Assembly (NCBI RefSeq): GCF_046546475.1
Contig: NZ_JBKGXS010000014.1
Span: 1-64,000 of the forward strand
Direction: 5' to 3'
DNA length: 64,000 bases
DNA from: Pseudonocardia phyllosphaerae
Lineage (GTDB): Bacteria; Actinomycetota; Actinomycetes; Mycobacteriales; Pseudonocardiaceae
Shown: piece after piece, positions 56,991-64,000 of the stretch
Position numbering within the stretch: position 1 is the stretch's first letter
How the letters are laid out: every line of letters begins with the position of its first letter
The notes under the pieces: model-generated
Seen by the model: only the letters and a program-made list of their open reading frames with translations
Database searches by the model: none
Told to the model about the DNA's origin: nothing
Program-made: the position numbers and the translations under genes

Positions 56991-58382
56991 TCAGCGCTGG
57001 TCGAGGGCCTGCTCGGCGGCCTCGGCCCACTCCCGCCACTGCGCGGCCTGCGCGCGGGCCTGCTCGGCCTTCTTCGCCTGCCCGGCGTTCTCGGCCTTCT
57101 CCGCCTGCGCCTCGAGCTGCTCGACCCGCGCCCGGAACTGCTCGACGCGGGCCTGCGCCTCCGGGTCGGTGCGGCGCCACTGGGCGTCGGCGGCCTCGGC
57201 GACGCGCTCCTCGATCCCGCGCAGCCGCCCCTCCAGGGGCCGGATCTCCTCGCGGGGGACCTTGCCGATCTCCTCCCAGCGCTCCTGCACGCCGCGCAGC
57301 GCGGCCCGGGCGGCGTCGGGGTCGGAGAGGTCGATCTTCTCGGCCTCGGCGAGCAGCGCCTTCTTGGCCTCGGCGTTCGCGGCGAACTCGGCGTCGCGGG
57401 CGGCGAAGTGCTCGTTGCGGCGGGCGAAGAACCGGTCCTGGGCGCCGCGGAAGCGGGCCCACAGGGCGTCGTCGGCCTCGCGGTGGGCGCGCCCGGCGGC
57501 CTTCCACTCGGTCATGAGGTCGCGGTACTGCGCCGCGGTGGCCGACCACTCCTCGGAGTCGGCGAGCGCCTCGGCCGCTGCGGCCAGCTCCTCCTTGCGC
57601 TCCTTGGACACCACCCGCTGGCGGTCCAGATCGGCGAAGTGCGAGCCGCGGCGACGGTTGAAGTTCTCCCGGGCTTTCGAGAAGCGCTTCCACAGCGCCT
57701 CGTCGGTCTTCTTGTCGACGCCCTTGACGCCGCGCCACTCGTCGAGGATGGCGGCGAGCCGGTCCCCGGCCTGTTTCCACTGGGTCGACTCGGCGGCCAG
57801 CTTCTCCGCCTCGACGACGAGGCTCTCCTTGCGTGCGACGGCGTCGGTGCGGGCCTTGTCCCGCTCCTCACGCGCGTGCTCGACGCCGTGCTCGGCCTGG
57901 GCGACGAGGTCGTCGAGCCGGGTGCGCAGCGCGGGCACGTCCCCGACGACGGCGGCGTCGTCGAGCCCGTCGCGCAGCGAGCGGGCCGCGGTCAGCGACG
58001 CCTTCGCGTCCCCGCCACCGGCGATCCGGGCGGCGAGCACGTCGGACTCCACGACGAGCGCGTCGAAGCGCTTCGCGTAGTGCTCCAGGCCCTCCGCGGG
58101 CGGCCCGGCCTGGTAGGAGCCGACGACCCGCTCCCCGTCCGGGGTGATCAGATGGATGGTGCCGTCGTCGTCGGCGCGCCCCCAGCGGCCCGGGTCGGCC
58201 GACGCAGGCGGGACCGACGGGTGCGCGGCAGCGGGGGCGGCGGCGGTGCCGGGCGGCGGGCCCGGACGTGCGGCGGGCGGCGGTCCGGGACGAGGACCCG
58301 GCTTCGGTGTTCCGGGCTTCGGTGTTCCGGACGTCGGTGGTCCGGGCTTCGGCCCCGGCGGAACGGCGTTGGTCTCGGACAC
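56991..58382 (-). CDS. DUF349 protein (Rv2731-like)
   Basis: A 463-residue, mostly helical protein. Residues 1-65 are proline-rich with a PKPGT pentapeptide repeat encoded by a 15-bp DNA repeat. A short beta region (GTIHLITPDGERVVGSYQAG) follows. From about residue 130 it holds four DUF349 helical repeats (WRGVKGVDKKTDEALWKRFSKARENFNRRR, WKAAGRAHREADDALWARFRGAQDRFFARRN, RWEEIGKVPREEIRPLEGRLRGIEERV), ending in coiled coil. Function is not established; the nearby tRNA-modification genes are only context. AGGAGGA precedes GTG 58382 by 7 nt. Confidence 0.88.
   Translation of the reverse strand: MSETNAVPPGPKPGPPTSGTPKPGTPKPGPRPGPPPAARPGPPPGTAAAPAAAHPSVPPASADPGRWGRADDDGTIHLITPDGERVVGSYQAGPPAEGLEHYAKRFDALVVESDVLAARIAGGGDAKASLTAARSLRDGLDDAAVVGDVPALRTRLDDLVAQAEHGVEHAREERDKARTDAVARKESLVVEAEKLAAESTQWKQAGDRLAAILDEWRGVKGVDKKTDEALWKRFSKARENFNRRRGSHFADLDRQRVVSKERKEELAAAAEALADSEEWSATAAQYRDLMTEWKAAGRAHREADDALWARFRGAQDRFFARRNEHFAARDAEFAANAEAKKALLAEAEKIDLSDPDAARAALRGVQERWEEIGKVPREEIRPLEGRLRGIEERVAEAADAQWRRTDPEAQARVEQFRARVEQLEAQAEKAENAGQAKKAEQARAQAAQWREWAEAAEQALDQR
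58302..58361. repeat. 15-bp tandem repeat inside the DUF349 gene
   Basis: Four units (58302-58316, 58317-58331, 58332-58346, 58347-58361), the first two nearly identical, encode the P-K-P-G-T-type pentapeptides of the disordered N-terminus. The repeat is in frame, so copy number can change without breaking the protein. Confidence 0.75.
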
Positions 58383-58654
58383 CGGCAGGTCCTCCTCGTT
58401 CGGCCCGCCGGACACCCGGCGAGCGCCCCGCCGGGATGTCCGCACGGGGCCGTACGCGCGCCGACCGGCCACGTCGCGGCCGTCGGAAGAGAAGATTCAA
58501 GCAGGTCGACCGGCTCGGGGGAACCGCACGACGCCCCGTCCGGGGGACCGGCGGCGGGCTCGGAGCGCCGAGCTGCGGCCACGGTGCGCCCCCGATGGGT
58601 GAGGTGCTGTGTCACAGGGGTCGCCGGGTGGCGGGGCGCCGTCCGGCGCTCGTT
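58383..58654. other. Gap between the divergent DUF349 and dioxygenase-like genes
   Basis: The gap runs from the ribosome-binding site of the DUF349 gene to the -10 of the dioxygenase-like gene. I see no gene. Open frames here lack ribosome-binding sites and typical codon use. A slightly A-rich stretch (GGAAGAGAAGATTCAAGCAG, 58481-58500) is the likeliest DUF349 promoter region. Confidence 0.4.
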
Positions 58655-58660
58655 TACGCT
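58655..58660 (+). promoter_or_regulatory. Leaderless-type -10 hexamer of the dioxygenase-like gene
   Basis: TACGCT ends 8 nt before GTG 58669 without a ribosome-binding site. Confidence 0.6.
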
Positions 58661-58668
58661 CGGTCCCC

Positions 58669-59373
58669 GTGCCCGCCGCGATCGCCGTCCTGCCCCAGCC
58701 ACCGCTGCTCGTCCCGGAGCTGATCGGGGACGCCGCCGCGGACACCGAGGCGCTGCGGGACGCCGTCCGGGTGGTCGCGACGGGTCTGGCCGCGGCCGCG
58801 TCGTCGTGGGTGGTCGTCGGCGCCGACCCGGGCGGGCGCCGCACCGTCGCGCCGGGCACCGCGGGCACCTTCGCCGGCTACGGCCGCGACGTGCGTGTCA
58901 GGCTGCCCGGCCCGGACGACGCGGTCGACCCCGAGCTGCCGCTGCCGCTGCTGGTCGCCGCGTGGGCGGCCGCGGGGACCGGCGTGACCTCGGTGCGCGG
59001 CGAGCTCGTCGCCCCGGACGCCGGCGCCGCGGAGTGCCTGGCGCTCGGTGACGGGCTGGCCGACGACGCGACCGGGCTGCTCGTCGTCGGGGACGGGGCG
59101 GCGATGCACCACGCGAAGGCCCCCGGCGGCTTCGACGAGCGCGCCGAGGCCTTCGACGCCGTCGTCGCCGCCGCACTCGACGCCGGCGACCCCGAGCCGC
59201 TGGCCGGTATGGCAGCGGAGCCGGCCGCGTCGCTGTGGGCGGGCGGGCGCGCCCCATGGCAGGTCCTCGCCGGCGCCGCCCGCGCCGCCGGGGTGCCGTG
59301 GAAGGCGCGGCACCGCCACACCTCGATGCCCTACGGCGTCGCCTACCACGTGGCGCTCTGGGAGCGGGCGTGA
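58669..59373 (+). CDS. Class III extradiol dioxygenase-like protein (Rv2728c-like)
   Basis: A 234-residue protein with the fold of the LigB/class III extradiol dioxygenases, reading AIAVLPQPPLLVPELIG at the N-terminus, where those enzymes have metal-binding histidines. Here the corresponding histidines are missing, while GDGAAMHHAKAPGGFDERAEAFD and WKARHRHTSMPYGVAYHVALW keep others. It may thus be catalytically altered. The gene is conserved before miaA in mycobacteria. Its stop overlaps the miaA start by 4 bp (GTGA), and it heads the unit with miaA and dapF. Confidence 0.75.
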   Translation: MPAAIAVLPQPPLLVPELIGDAAADTEALRDAVRVVATGLAAAASSWVVVGADPGGRRTVAPGTAGTFAGYGRDVRVRLPGPDDAVDPELPLPLLVAAWAAAGTGVTSVRGELVAPDAGAAECLALGDGLADDATGLLVVGDGAAMHHAKAPGGFDERAEAFDAVVAAALDAGDPEPLAGMAAEPAASLWAGGRAPWQVLAGAARAAGVPWKARHRHTSMPYGVAYHVALWERA

Positions 59374-60314
59374 GCAGCCCGGGGCCGGGCCTGGTCGCGG
59401 TGGTCGGCCCGACCGCCACCGGCAAGTCCGACCTGGCCCTGCACGTCGCCCGCGAGCTGGGCGGCGAGGTCGTCAACGCCGACGCGATGCAGCTCTACCG
59501 CGGTCTCGACATCGGCACCGCGAAGCTGCCCCCGGCCGAGCGGCAGGGCATCCCGCACCACCAGCTCGACGTCCTCGACGTCGGCGAGACCGCCTCGGTG
59601 GCGGCCTACCAGCGCGAGGCGCGTGCGGAGATCGAACGGCTGCGCGCCGCGGGCCGCACCCCGGTGCTGACCGGCGGCTCCGGGCTCTACGTGCAGGCCG
59701 TGCTCGACGAGCTGGAGTTCCCCGGCACCGACCCGGAGCTGCGCGCCGAGCTGAGTGCCGAGCTCGACCGGGTGGGCCCGGAGGCCATGCACCGCAAGCT
59801 CGCCGAGCAGGACCCGGCCGCGGCGGCCGAGGTGCTGCCGTCGAACGGACGGCGGATCGTGCGTGCCCTGGAGGTCATCGCGCTGACCGGCAGGCCGTTC
59901 CGCGCGACGTTGCCGAAGGCCGCCACGCCCCGCTACGGCGCGGTGCTGCTCGGCATCGACCGCGACGTCGCCGAGCTCGACGAGCGGGTCGCGCTGCGCG
60001 TGGACCACATGCTCGACGACGGTCTGGTCGCCGAGACCCGCGGCCTGCTCCCGGCCGGCCTGGCCGACGGTCCGACGGCGTCGCGGGCACTCGGCTACCG
60101 GCAGGTGCTCGAGGCGTTCGACCGGGCCGGGTACGAGCTCCCACCCGAGGAGGTGGAGCGCGTCCGCGCGGAGACGGTGCAGGCCACGAAGCGGTTCGTG
60201 CGCCGCCAGCGGTCCTGGTTCCGCCGCGACGACCGCATCCACTGGCTCGACGGCGCCGACCCCGACCTGCCCGCCCGCGCGCTGTCGGTCCTCGCTCGTA
60301 ACCTGGTGCCATGA
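59370..60314 (+). CDS. miaA: tRNA dimethylallyltransferase
   Basis: Transfers the dimethylallyl group to A37 of tRNAs reading UNN codons; MiaB acts next. The 314-residue protein begins with the P-loop GPTATGKSD (residues 13-21), followed by NADAMQLYRGLDIGTAK, GGSGLYVQAVLDELEFPGTDPELRA and SRALGYRQV. The C-terminus has ATKRFVRRQRSWFRRDDRIHWLD. GTG 59370 overlaps the previous stop; the ORF upstream of it is a shadow. Its stop overlaps the dapF ATG. Confidence 0.95.
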   Translation: MSSPGPGLVAVVGPTATGKSDLALHVARELGGEVVNADAMQLYRGLDIGTAKLPPAERQGIPHHQLDVLDVGETASVAAYQREARAEIERLRAAGRTPVLTGGSGLYVQAVLDELEFPGTDPELRAELSAELDRVGPEAMHRKLAEQDPAAAAEVLPSNGRRIVRALEVIALTGRPFRATLPKAATPRYGAVLLGIDRDVAELDERVALRVDHMLDDGLVAETRGLLPAGLADGPTASRALGYRQVLEAFDRAGYELPPEEVERVRAETVQATKRFVRRQRSWFRRDDRIHWLDGADPDLPARALSVLARNLVP

Positions 60315-61219
60315 GCGGCGGCGAGGGCAGTGGGGTCGAGTTCGGTGGCGGGATCGAGTTCGGCAAGGGCCACGGCACGCAGAACGACTTCGTCGTGCTG
60401 CCCGACCCGGACGCCGCGCTCGACCTGACCCCGGCCCGCGTCGCGGCGCTGTGCGACCGGCGCCGCGGCCTCGGCGCCGACGGTGTGCTGCGCGTGGTGC
60501 GCTGGGCGAAGCTCGCCGGGGCCGAGGGCGTGCCCGAGCCGGTGCCCGGCGTCGAGTGGTTCATGGACTACCGCAACGGCGACGGCTCGATCGCCGAGAT
60601 GTGCGGCAACGGCGTACGGGTCTTCGCCCGCTACCTCGACGAGCGCGGCTGGATGCCCGGCGGCGGCACGCTCGGCACCCGCGCCGGCATCCGCTCCGCG
60701 CAGGTGTCCGGGCAGACGGTCTCGGTGGACATGGGGCCGGTCGCGATCGGGCCGGTGTCGGTGGCGACGCTGGGCGCCACCCGGGTCGACGGCGTCGCGC
60801 TCGACGTCGGGAACCCCCACCTGGCCTGCGTGTTCTCCGCGGGCGACCCGGACGCGCTGGACCTCACCGAGGCCCCCGGCTTCGACCCGCAGGTGTTCCC
60901 GCACGGGGTGAACGTCGAGTTCGTGACCCCGCTGGAGGGCCCCGCCGACGGCGGGCACGTCCGGATGCGGGTGCACGAGCGCGGCGTGGGGGAGACCCGA
61001 GCGTGCGGGACCGGCACCGTCGCCGCCGTCGTCGCGGCGCTGCGCGCGGCCGGGCACGACGCAGGCGACGTCGCCGTCACGACGCCCGGCGGGCAGCTGC
61101 GCGTGACCGTCTCCGCCGGCTCCGACGACACCGCGACCGGGACGACGGTGCTGCACGGCCCGGCCGAGCTGGTCGCCTCCGGCGAGCTCGACCGCGGCTG
61201 GTGGGACGCGCAGGGCTGA
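60311..61219 (+). CDS. dapF: Diaminopimelate epimerase
   Basis: Interconverts L,L- and meso-diaminopimelate without cofactor using two cysteines. Cys98 lies in MCGNGVRVF and Cys232 in RACGTGTVAAVVAAL, and the N-terminal loop is KGHGTQNDFVV. The protein has 302 residues with a glycine-rich start (SGGEGSGVEFGGGIEF). ATG 60311 overlaps the miaA stop by 4 bp. The stop codon is followed at once by a 15-bp degenerate tandem repeat. With dapA and dapB it supplies meso-DAP. Confidence 0.95.
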   Translation: MSGGEGSGVEFGGGIEFGKGHGTQNDFVVLPDPDAALDLTPARVAALCDRRRGLGADGVLRVVRWAKLAGAEGVPEPVPGVEWFMDYRNGDGSIAEMCGNGVRVFARYLDERGWMPGGGTLGTRAGIRSAQVSGQTVSVDMGPVAIGPVSVATLGATRVDGVALDVGNPHLACVFSAGDPDALDLTEAPGFDPQVFPHGVNVEFVTPLEGPADGGHVRMRVHERGVGETRACGTGTVAAVVAALRAAGHDAGDVAVTTPGGQLRVTVSAGSDDTATGTTVLHGPAELVASGELDRGWWDAQG

Positions 61220-61304
61220 GCCGCTTTTCCCTGGGCCGCCTTTCCTGGGGCGCCTTCCCCCGGGCCGCGTTCTCCCGGGCCGCATCACCGGGGCCGCCGT
61301 AGCG
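61218..61304. repeat. Degenerate 15-bp tandem repeat behind the dapF stop
   Basis: Six units of 14-15 bp with consensus GGGCCGCNTTCTCCC start at 61218, 61233, 61247, 61262, 61277 and 61291. The array begins inside the dapF stop codon and fills most of the 151-bp gap to hflX. It reads as Ala-Ala-Phe-type repeats in some frames, but I see no gene. Confidence 0.7.
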
Positions 61305-61370
61305 CCTCCCGCGCGCTCGCCGAAAGGCGGCGGACAGCCGGGCCGTGGTCGTGGGACACTGGATCCCACG

Positions 61371-62882
61371 ATGACTGATGCCCGCCTGCCTTCCACCGGT
61401 GACCTCGACCTCGAGGAGCGCTCCTCGCTCCGCCGCATCACCGGGCTGTCCACCGAGCTCACCGATATCACCGAGGTCGAGTACCGGAAGCTCCAGCTCG
61501 AACGCGTCGTACTCGTCGGGGTGTGGACCGAGGGCACGGCCGAGCAGGCCGACAACTCGCTGACCGAGCTCGCCCGCCTCGCCGAGACCGCCGGGTCGAC
61601 GGTGCTCGACGGGCTCGTGCAGCGCCGGACCTCGCCGGATCCGGCGACGTTCATCGGCTCGGGCAAGGTCGAGGAGCTGCGCGGCACCGTGCAGGCCACC
61701 GGCGCCGACACCGTGATCTGCGACGGCGAGCTCTCGCCCGGCCAGCTCCGCCAGCTGGAGGAGCGGCTCAAGGTCAAGGTCATCGACCGGACCGCGCTGA
61801 TCCTCGACATCTTCGCCCAGCACGCCCGCTCCCGGGACGGCAAGGCCCAGGTCGAGCTGGCCCAGCTGTCCTACCTGTTGCCGCGGCTGCGTGGCTGGGG
61901 CGAGACGCTGTCCCGGCAGGTGGGTGGCCGCGCCGCGGGCGGTGTCGGTATCGGTGGCCGTGGCCCCGGTGAGACGAAGATCGAGCTGGACCGCCGCCGG
62001 ATCCGCGCGCGGATGAGCAAGCTGCGCCGCGAGATCGGGGCGATGCGCCAGGTCCGCGACACCCAGCGCGGCAACCGCAGGCGCTACGACGTGCCGTCCG
62101 TGGCGATCGTCGGCTACACCAACTCCGGCAAGTCCAGCCTGCTCAACCGGCTCACCGACGCCGGTGTCCTCGTCCAGGACGCGCTGTTCGCGACCCTGGA
62201 CCCGACCACGCGCAAGGCCGAGACCGAGGACGGCCGCGCCTACACCCTCACCGACACCGTCGGGTTCGTGCGGCACCTGCCGCACCAGCTCGTCGAGGCG
62301 TTCCGGTCGACGCTGGAGGAGGCCGCCCAGGCGGACCTGCTCGTGCACGTCGTCGACGGCTCGGACCCGCTGCCCGACGAGCAGATCGCCGCGGTCCGGA
62401 AGGTGCTCGTCGAGATCGGGGAGGAGTCCGGCGAGACGATGCCCCCGGAGCTCCTCGTGATCAACAAGACCGACGCCGCCGGGGATCTCGCGCTGGCCCG
62501 GCTGCGGCACGCCCAGACCGGCGCGGTGTTCGTCTCCGCGCACAGCGGCGCCGGCGTCGAGAAGCTGCGCGAGCGGATCGCCGACGAGCTGCCGCGCCCG
62601 GAGTACGAGGTCGACCTGCTGCTGCCCTACACCGAGGGTGCGCTGGTGGCACGGCTGCACCAGGAGGGCGAGGTCCTCGCCGAGGACTACGTCGGCGACG
62701 GCACCCGGCTGCGTGCCCGCGTCGGCCCGGAGCTGGGGACCGCGGTCCTGCCGTACGCGGTGGCGGGTTCCGCCCCGGCGGAGCTCTCCGGCGACACCAC
62801 CGGCTCCGCGCGTACGGCCGATGCCGCCGGGCCCGTTGCCCCTGCCGACCCCGACCTTCCCGCGACGGCGGCCGGGCGCTGA
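61371..62882 (+). CDS. hflX: GTPase HflX
   Basis: Ribosome-associated GTPase that splits or rescues stalled ribosomes. The N-terminal domain has FIGSGKVEELRGTVQATGADTVICDGELSPGQLRQLEERL. A glycine-rich loop (GGRAAGGVGIGGRGPGETKIELDRRRIRARMSKLRRE) is the family signature. The G domain has GYTNSGKSS near residues 248-256, DTVGFVRHLPHQLVEAF and NKTDAA. The C-terminus is a low-complexity tail. The 503-residue length is normal for actinobacteria. ATG 61371 lies next to a GTGGGA/TCCCAC dyad. Confidence 0.95.
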   Translation: MTDARLPSTGDLDLEERSSLRRITGLSTELTDITEVEYRKLQLERVVLVGVWTEGTAEQADNSLTELARLAETAGSTVLDGLVQRRTSPDPATFIGSGKVEELRGTVQATGADTVICDGELSPGQLRQLEERLKVKVIDRTALILDIFAQHARSRDGKAQVELAQLSYLLPRLRGWGETLSRQVGGRAAGGVGIGGRGPGETKIELDRRRIRARMSKLRREIGAMRQVRDTQRGNRRRYDVPSVAIVGYTNSGKSSLLNRLTDAGVLVQDALFATLDPTTRKAETEDGRAYTLTDTVGFVRHLPHQLVEAFRSTLEEAAQADLLVHVVDGSDPLPDEQIAAVRKVLVEIGEESGETMPPELLVINKTDAAGDLALARLRHAQTGAVFVSAHSGAGVEKLRERIADELPRPEYEVDLLLPYTEGALVARLHQEGEVLAEDYVGDGTRLRARVGPELGTAVLPYAVAGSAPAELSGDTTGSARTADAAGPVAPADPDLPATAAGR

Positions 62883-64000
62883 GCCTCCGGCCCCGCCCCG
62901 CGGTGCCGGCCGCACTCGCCGCGTCGGTGGTGGCGGTCGCGGTGTTCGGGCCTCTGCCGGCCGCTGTCGTACCGGCGGCGGCCGTGCCGGCCCCGATGGT
63001 GCTGCCGGCCGCGGTGGGCACCGGTGCGGCGGCCGCGCCGCAACCCGGCTGCACCGTCGACGACTCCCGGCTCGACGAGCTGTCCGGCCTGGTCGTGGAC
63101 CCGTCCGGTACCCAGGGGTACCGCGCGATCGTCGACGGCGGGGGTACGGCCCGGGTGTTCTCGGTCGACCCGCGCAGCTGCGCGGTCACCGGTGAGCGGA
63201 CCGTGCCGGTCCCGGTGACCGACGTGGAGGACCTCGCGCTCGGGCCGGACGGCACGCTCTGGCTCGCCGACACCGGCGACAACGCCGTCCGCCGTGCCAC
63301 GGTGCGGCTGGTCGGGCTGCCGGTCTCCGGCCCTCCGCGGGTCTACGACCTGCGTTACCCGGACGGCCCGCGCGACGCCGAGGCCCTGGTGGTCTCCGAC
63401 GACGGCGTACCGCTGATCGTCGACAAGACCACCGGCGCCGCGGGGGTGTACCGGACGGCGGGTCCGCTGACCGCATCCGGTCGCGCCGGGAGCGCGCCGG
63501 TGCCGCTGGTCCGCGCCGCGGAGGTCGTGCTGCCCTGGTCGGAGACCGGTGGCGGTCCGCTCGGCGTCGCGGGCAGCCGTACGGTCACCGGTGGCGCGCT
63601 GTCACCGCGGGGTGCGTCCGGCCGGGTGGTCGGGCTGCGGACCTACACCGACGCGTGGCTGTTCCGGCTGCCTGCCGAGGGGCCGGCGACGGCGGACGCG
63701 CTGGTCACGGCGCTGCGTGGGGCGCCGACGCCGGTGCCACTGCCCGACGAGCCGCAGGGGGAGGCGCTCGCCCTGGATGCTCGCGGGACGCTGCACTCGG
63801 GCGGCGAGGAGCGCGGGCTCGAGCACGCGGCGATCCGGACGGTGCCCGGGGCGGTGGCCGTGGCGACCGGACCGGGCGCACCGGTGCTCGCCCAGCCGCC
63901 TGCCGCACCGGACGTCGCCGTCTCCGGCTGGTCCGCGGCCACGACCGGGGTCGCGGCCGTCACGGCGGTGGCGCTGGCCGGGATCGCCGCCATGCTGGCG
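62879..64000 (+). CDS. Secreted or membrane-anchored beta-propeller-like protein, partial, with a possible CTG start
   Basis: An open frame runs from the hflX stop to the window end. The N-terminus reads LRPRPAVPAALAASVVAVAVFGPLPAAVV, a signal peptide, followed by an Ala/Pro linker. The domain then has NHL-like blocks (LSGLVVDPSGTQGYRAIVDGGG, VEDLALGPDGTLWLADTGDNAVRRATV, DAEALVVSDDGVPLIVDKTTGAAGVYR). A hydrophobic segment (SAATTGVAAVTAVALAGIAAMLA) appears at the window edge. The only ATG/GTG upstream of the mature part (GTG 62903) would cut off the basic n-region; CTG 62879 overlaps the hflX stop (CTGA) and keeps it. It resembles the membrane-anchored protein near mycobacterial hflX (Rv2721c type), at low confidence. 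Confidence 0.65.
   Translation, partial: MSLRPRPAVPAALAASVVAVAVFGPLPAAVVPAAAVPAPMVLPAAVGTGAAAAPQPGCTVDDSRLDELSGLVVDPSGTQGYRAIVDGGGTARVFSVDPRSCAVTGERTVPVPVTDVEDLALGPDGTLWLADTGDNAVRRATVRLVGLPVSGPPRVYDLRYPDGPRDAEALVVSDDGVPLIVDKTTGAAGVYRTAGPLTASGRAGSAPVPLVRAAEVVLPWSETGGGPLGVAGSRTVTGGALSPRGASGRVVGLRTYTDAWLFRLPAEGPATADALVTALRGAPTPVPLPDEPQGEALALDARGTLHSGGEERGLEHAAIRTVPGAVAVATGPGAPVLAQPPAAPDVAVSGWSAATTGVAAVTAVALAGIAAMLA

Noticed and set aside
60451..61302. Frame ending in Ala-Ala-Phe-type repeats behind dapF, considered as a pentapeptide-repeat protein
   Set aside because: Most of it overlaps dapF in another frame, the repeat units vary between 14 and 15 bp, and the motif is not maintained.

Overview
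The window is about 64 kb of very GC-rich DNA with strong third-position G/C bias, GTG starts, dense head-to-tail genes and an actinobacterial core gene order (thyX-dapA-rnj, ftsK, pgsA-clgR-pspA, DUF3046-recA-recX, gluABCD/gluRK, miaB-miaA-dapF-hflX). This points to a chromosomal segment of an actinomycete. Pseudonocardiaceae is my best guess, inferred from gene content and not tested. I see no rRNA, tRNA, CRISPR array, insertion sequence or prophage.

Layout. 0-5.5 kb (- strand): a peptide/nickel-type ABC importer operon (two permeases, a fused double ATPase, and a lipoprotein that looks C-terminally short), then the start of one more gene. 5.8-15.7 kb: dapB, cynS, a GNAT, a YcaQ-like protein, a ribbon-helix-helix/DUF4097 pair, thyX, a TIGR03085 protein, dapA and rnj. 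15.7-25.1 kb: ftsK, a YceI fusion, a TrmL-type methylase, an AraC regulator, an N-acetylglutamate-synthase-like GNAT, rimO-pgsA, clgR and pspA. 25.4-37.2 kb: nei and lhr on the minus strand, separated by an accessory block (two tandem ArnT-like glycosyltransferases, DoxX, DUF2848 and an MHS transporter). 37.2-45.1 kb: small genes, DUF3046, recA-recX, a LysR regulator and sdhCAB. 45.2-55 kb: a hairpin-repeat region, an S9 peptidase, gluABCD facing the gluR-gluK two-component pair, and a lone TAXI-type binding protein. 55-64 kb: miaB, a membrane protein, a DUF349 protein, a dioxygenase-like protein, miaA, dapF, hflX and a partial secreted protein.

How the genes work together. dapA, dapB and dapF supply meso-diaminopimelate for peptidoglycan and lysine. 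miaA/miaB modify A37 of tRNA. recA/recX, lhr, nei and the YcaQ-like protein belong to DNA repair, and recA carries both a LexA box and a PafBC-type promoter. clgR-pspA is an envelope-stress module. gluABCD-gluRK plus the TAXI lipoprotein form a candidate glutamate sensing and uptake unit.

Patterns across the window. At least twelve genes have a TAnnnT -10 hexamer ending only 6-8 nt before the start codon, the signature of leaderless mRNAs. Five genes have short tandem repeats lying on or directly behind their stop codon. Two intergenic regions hold families of hairpin-forming repeats. These patterns, together with the TAXI/GluRK/GluABCD arrangement, are the parts I would examine first.
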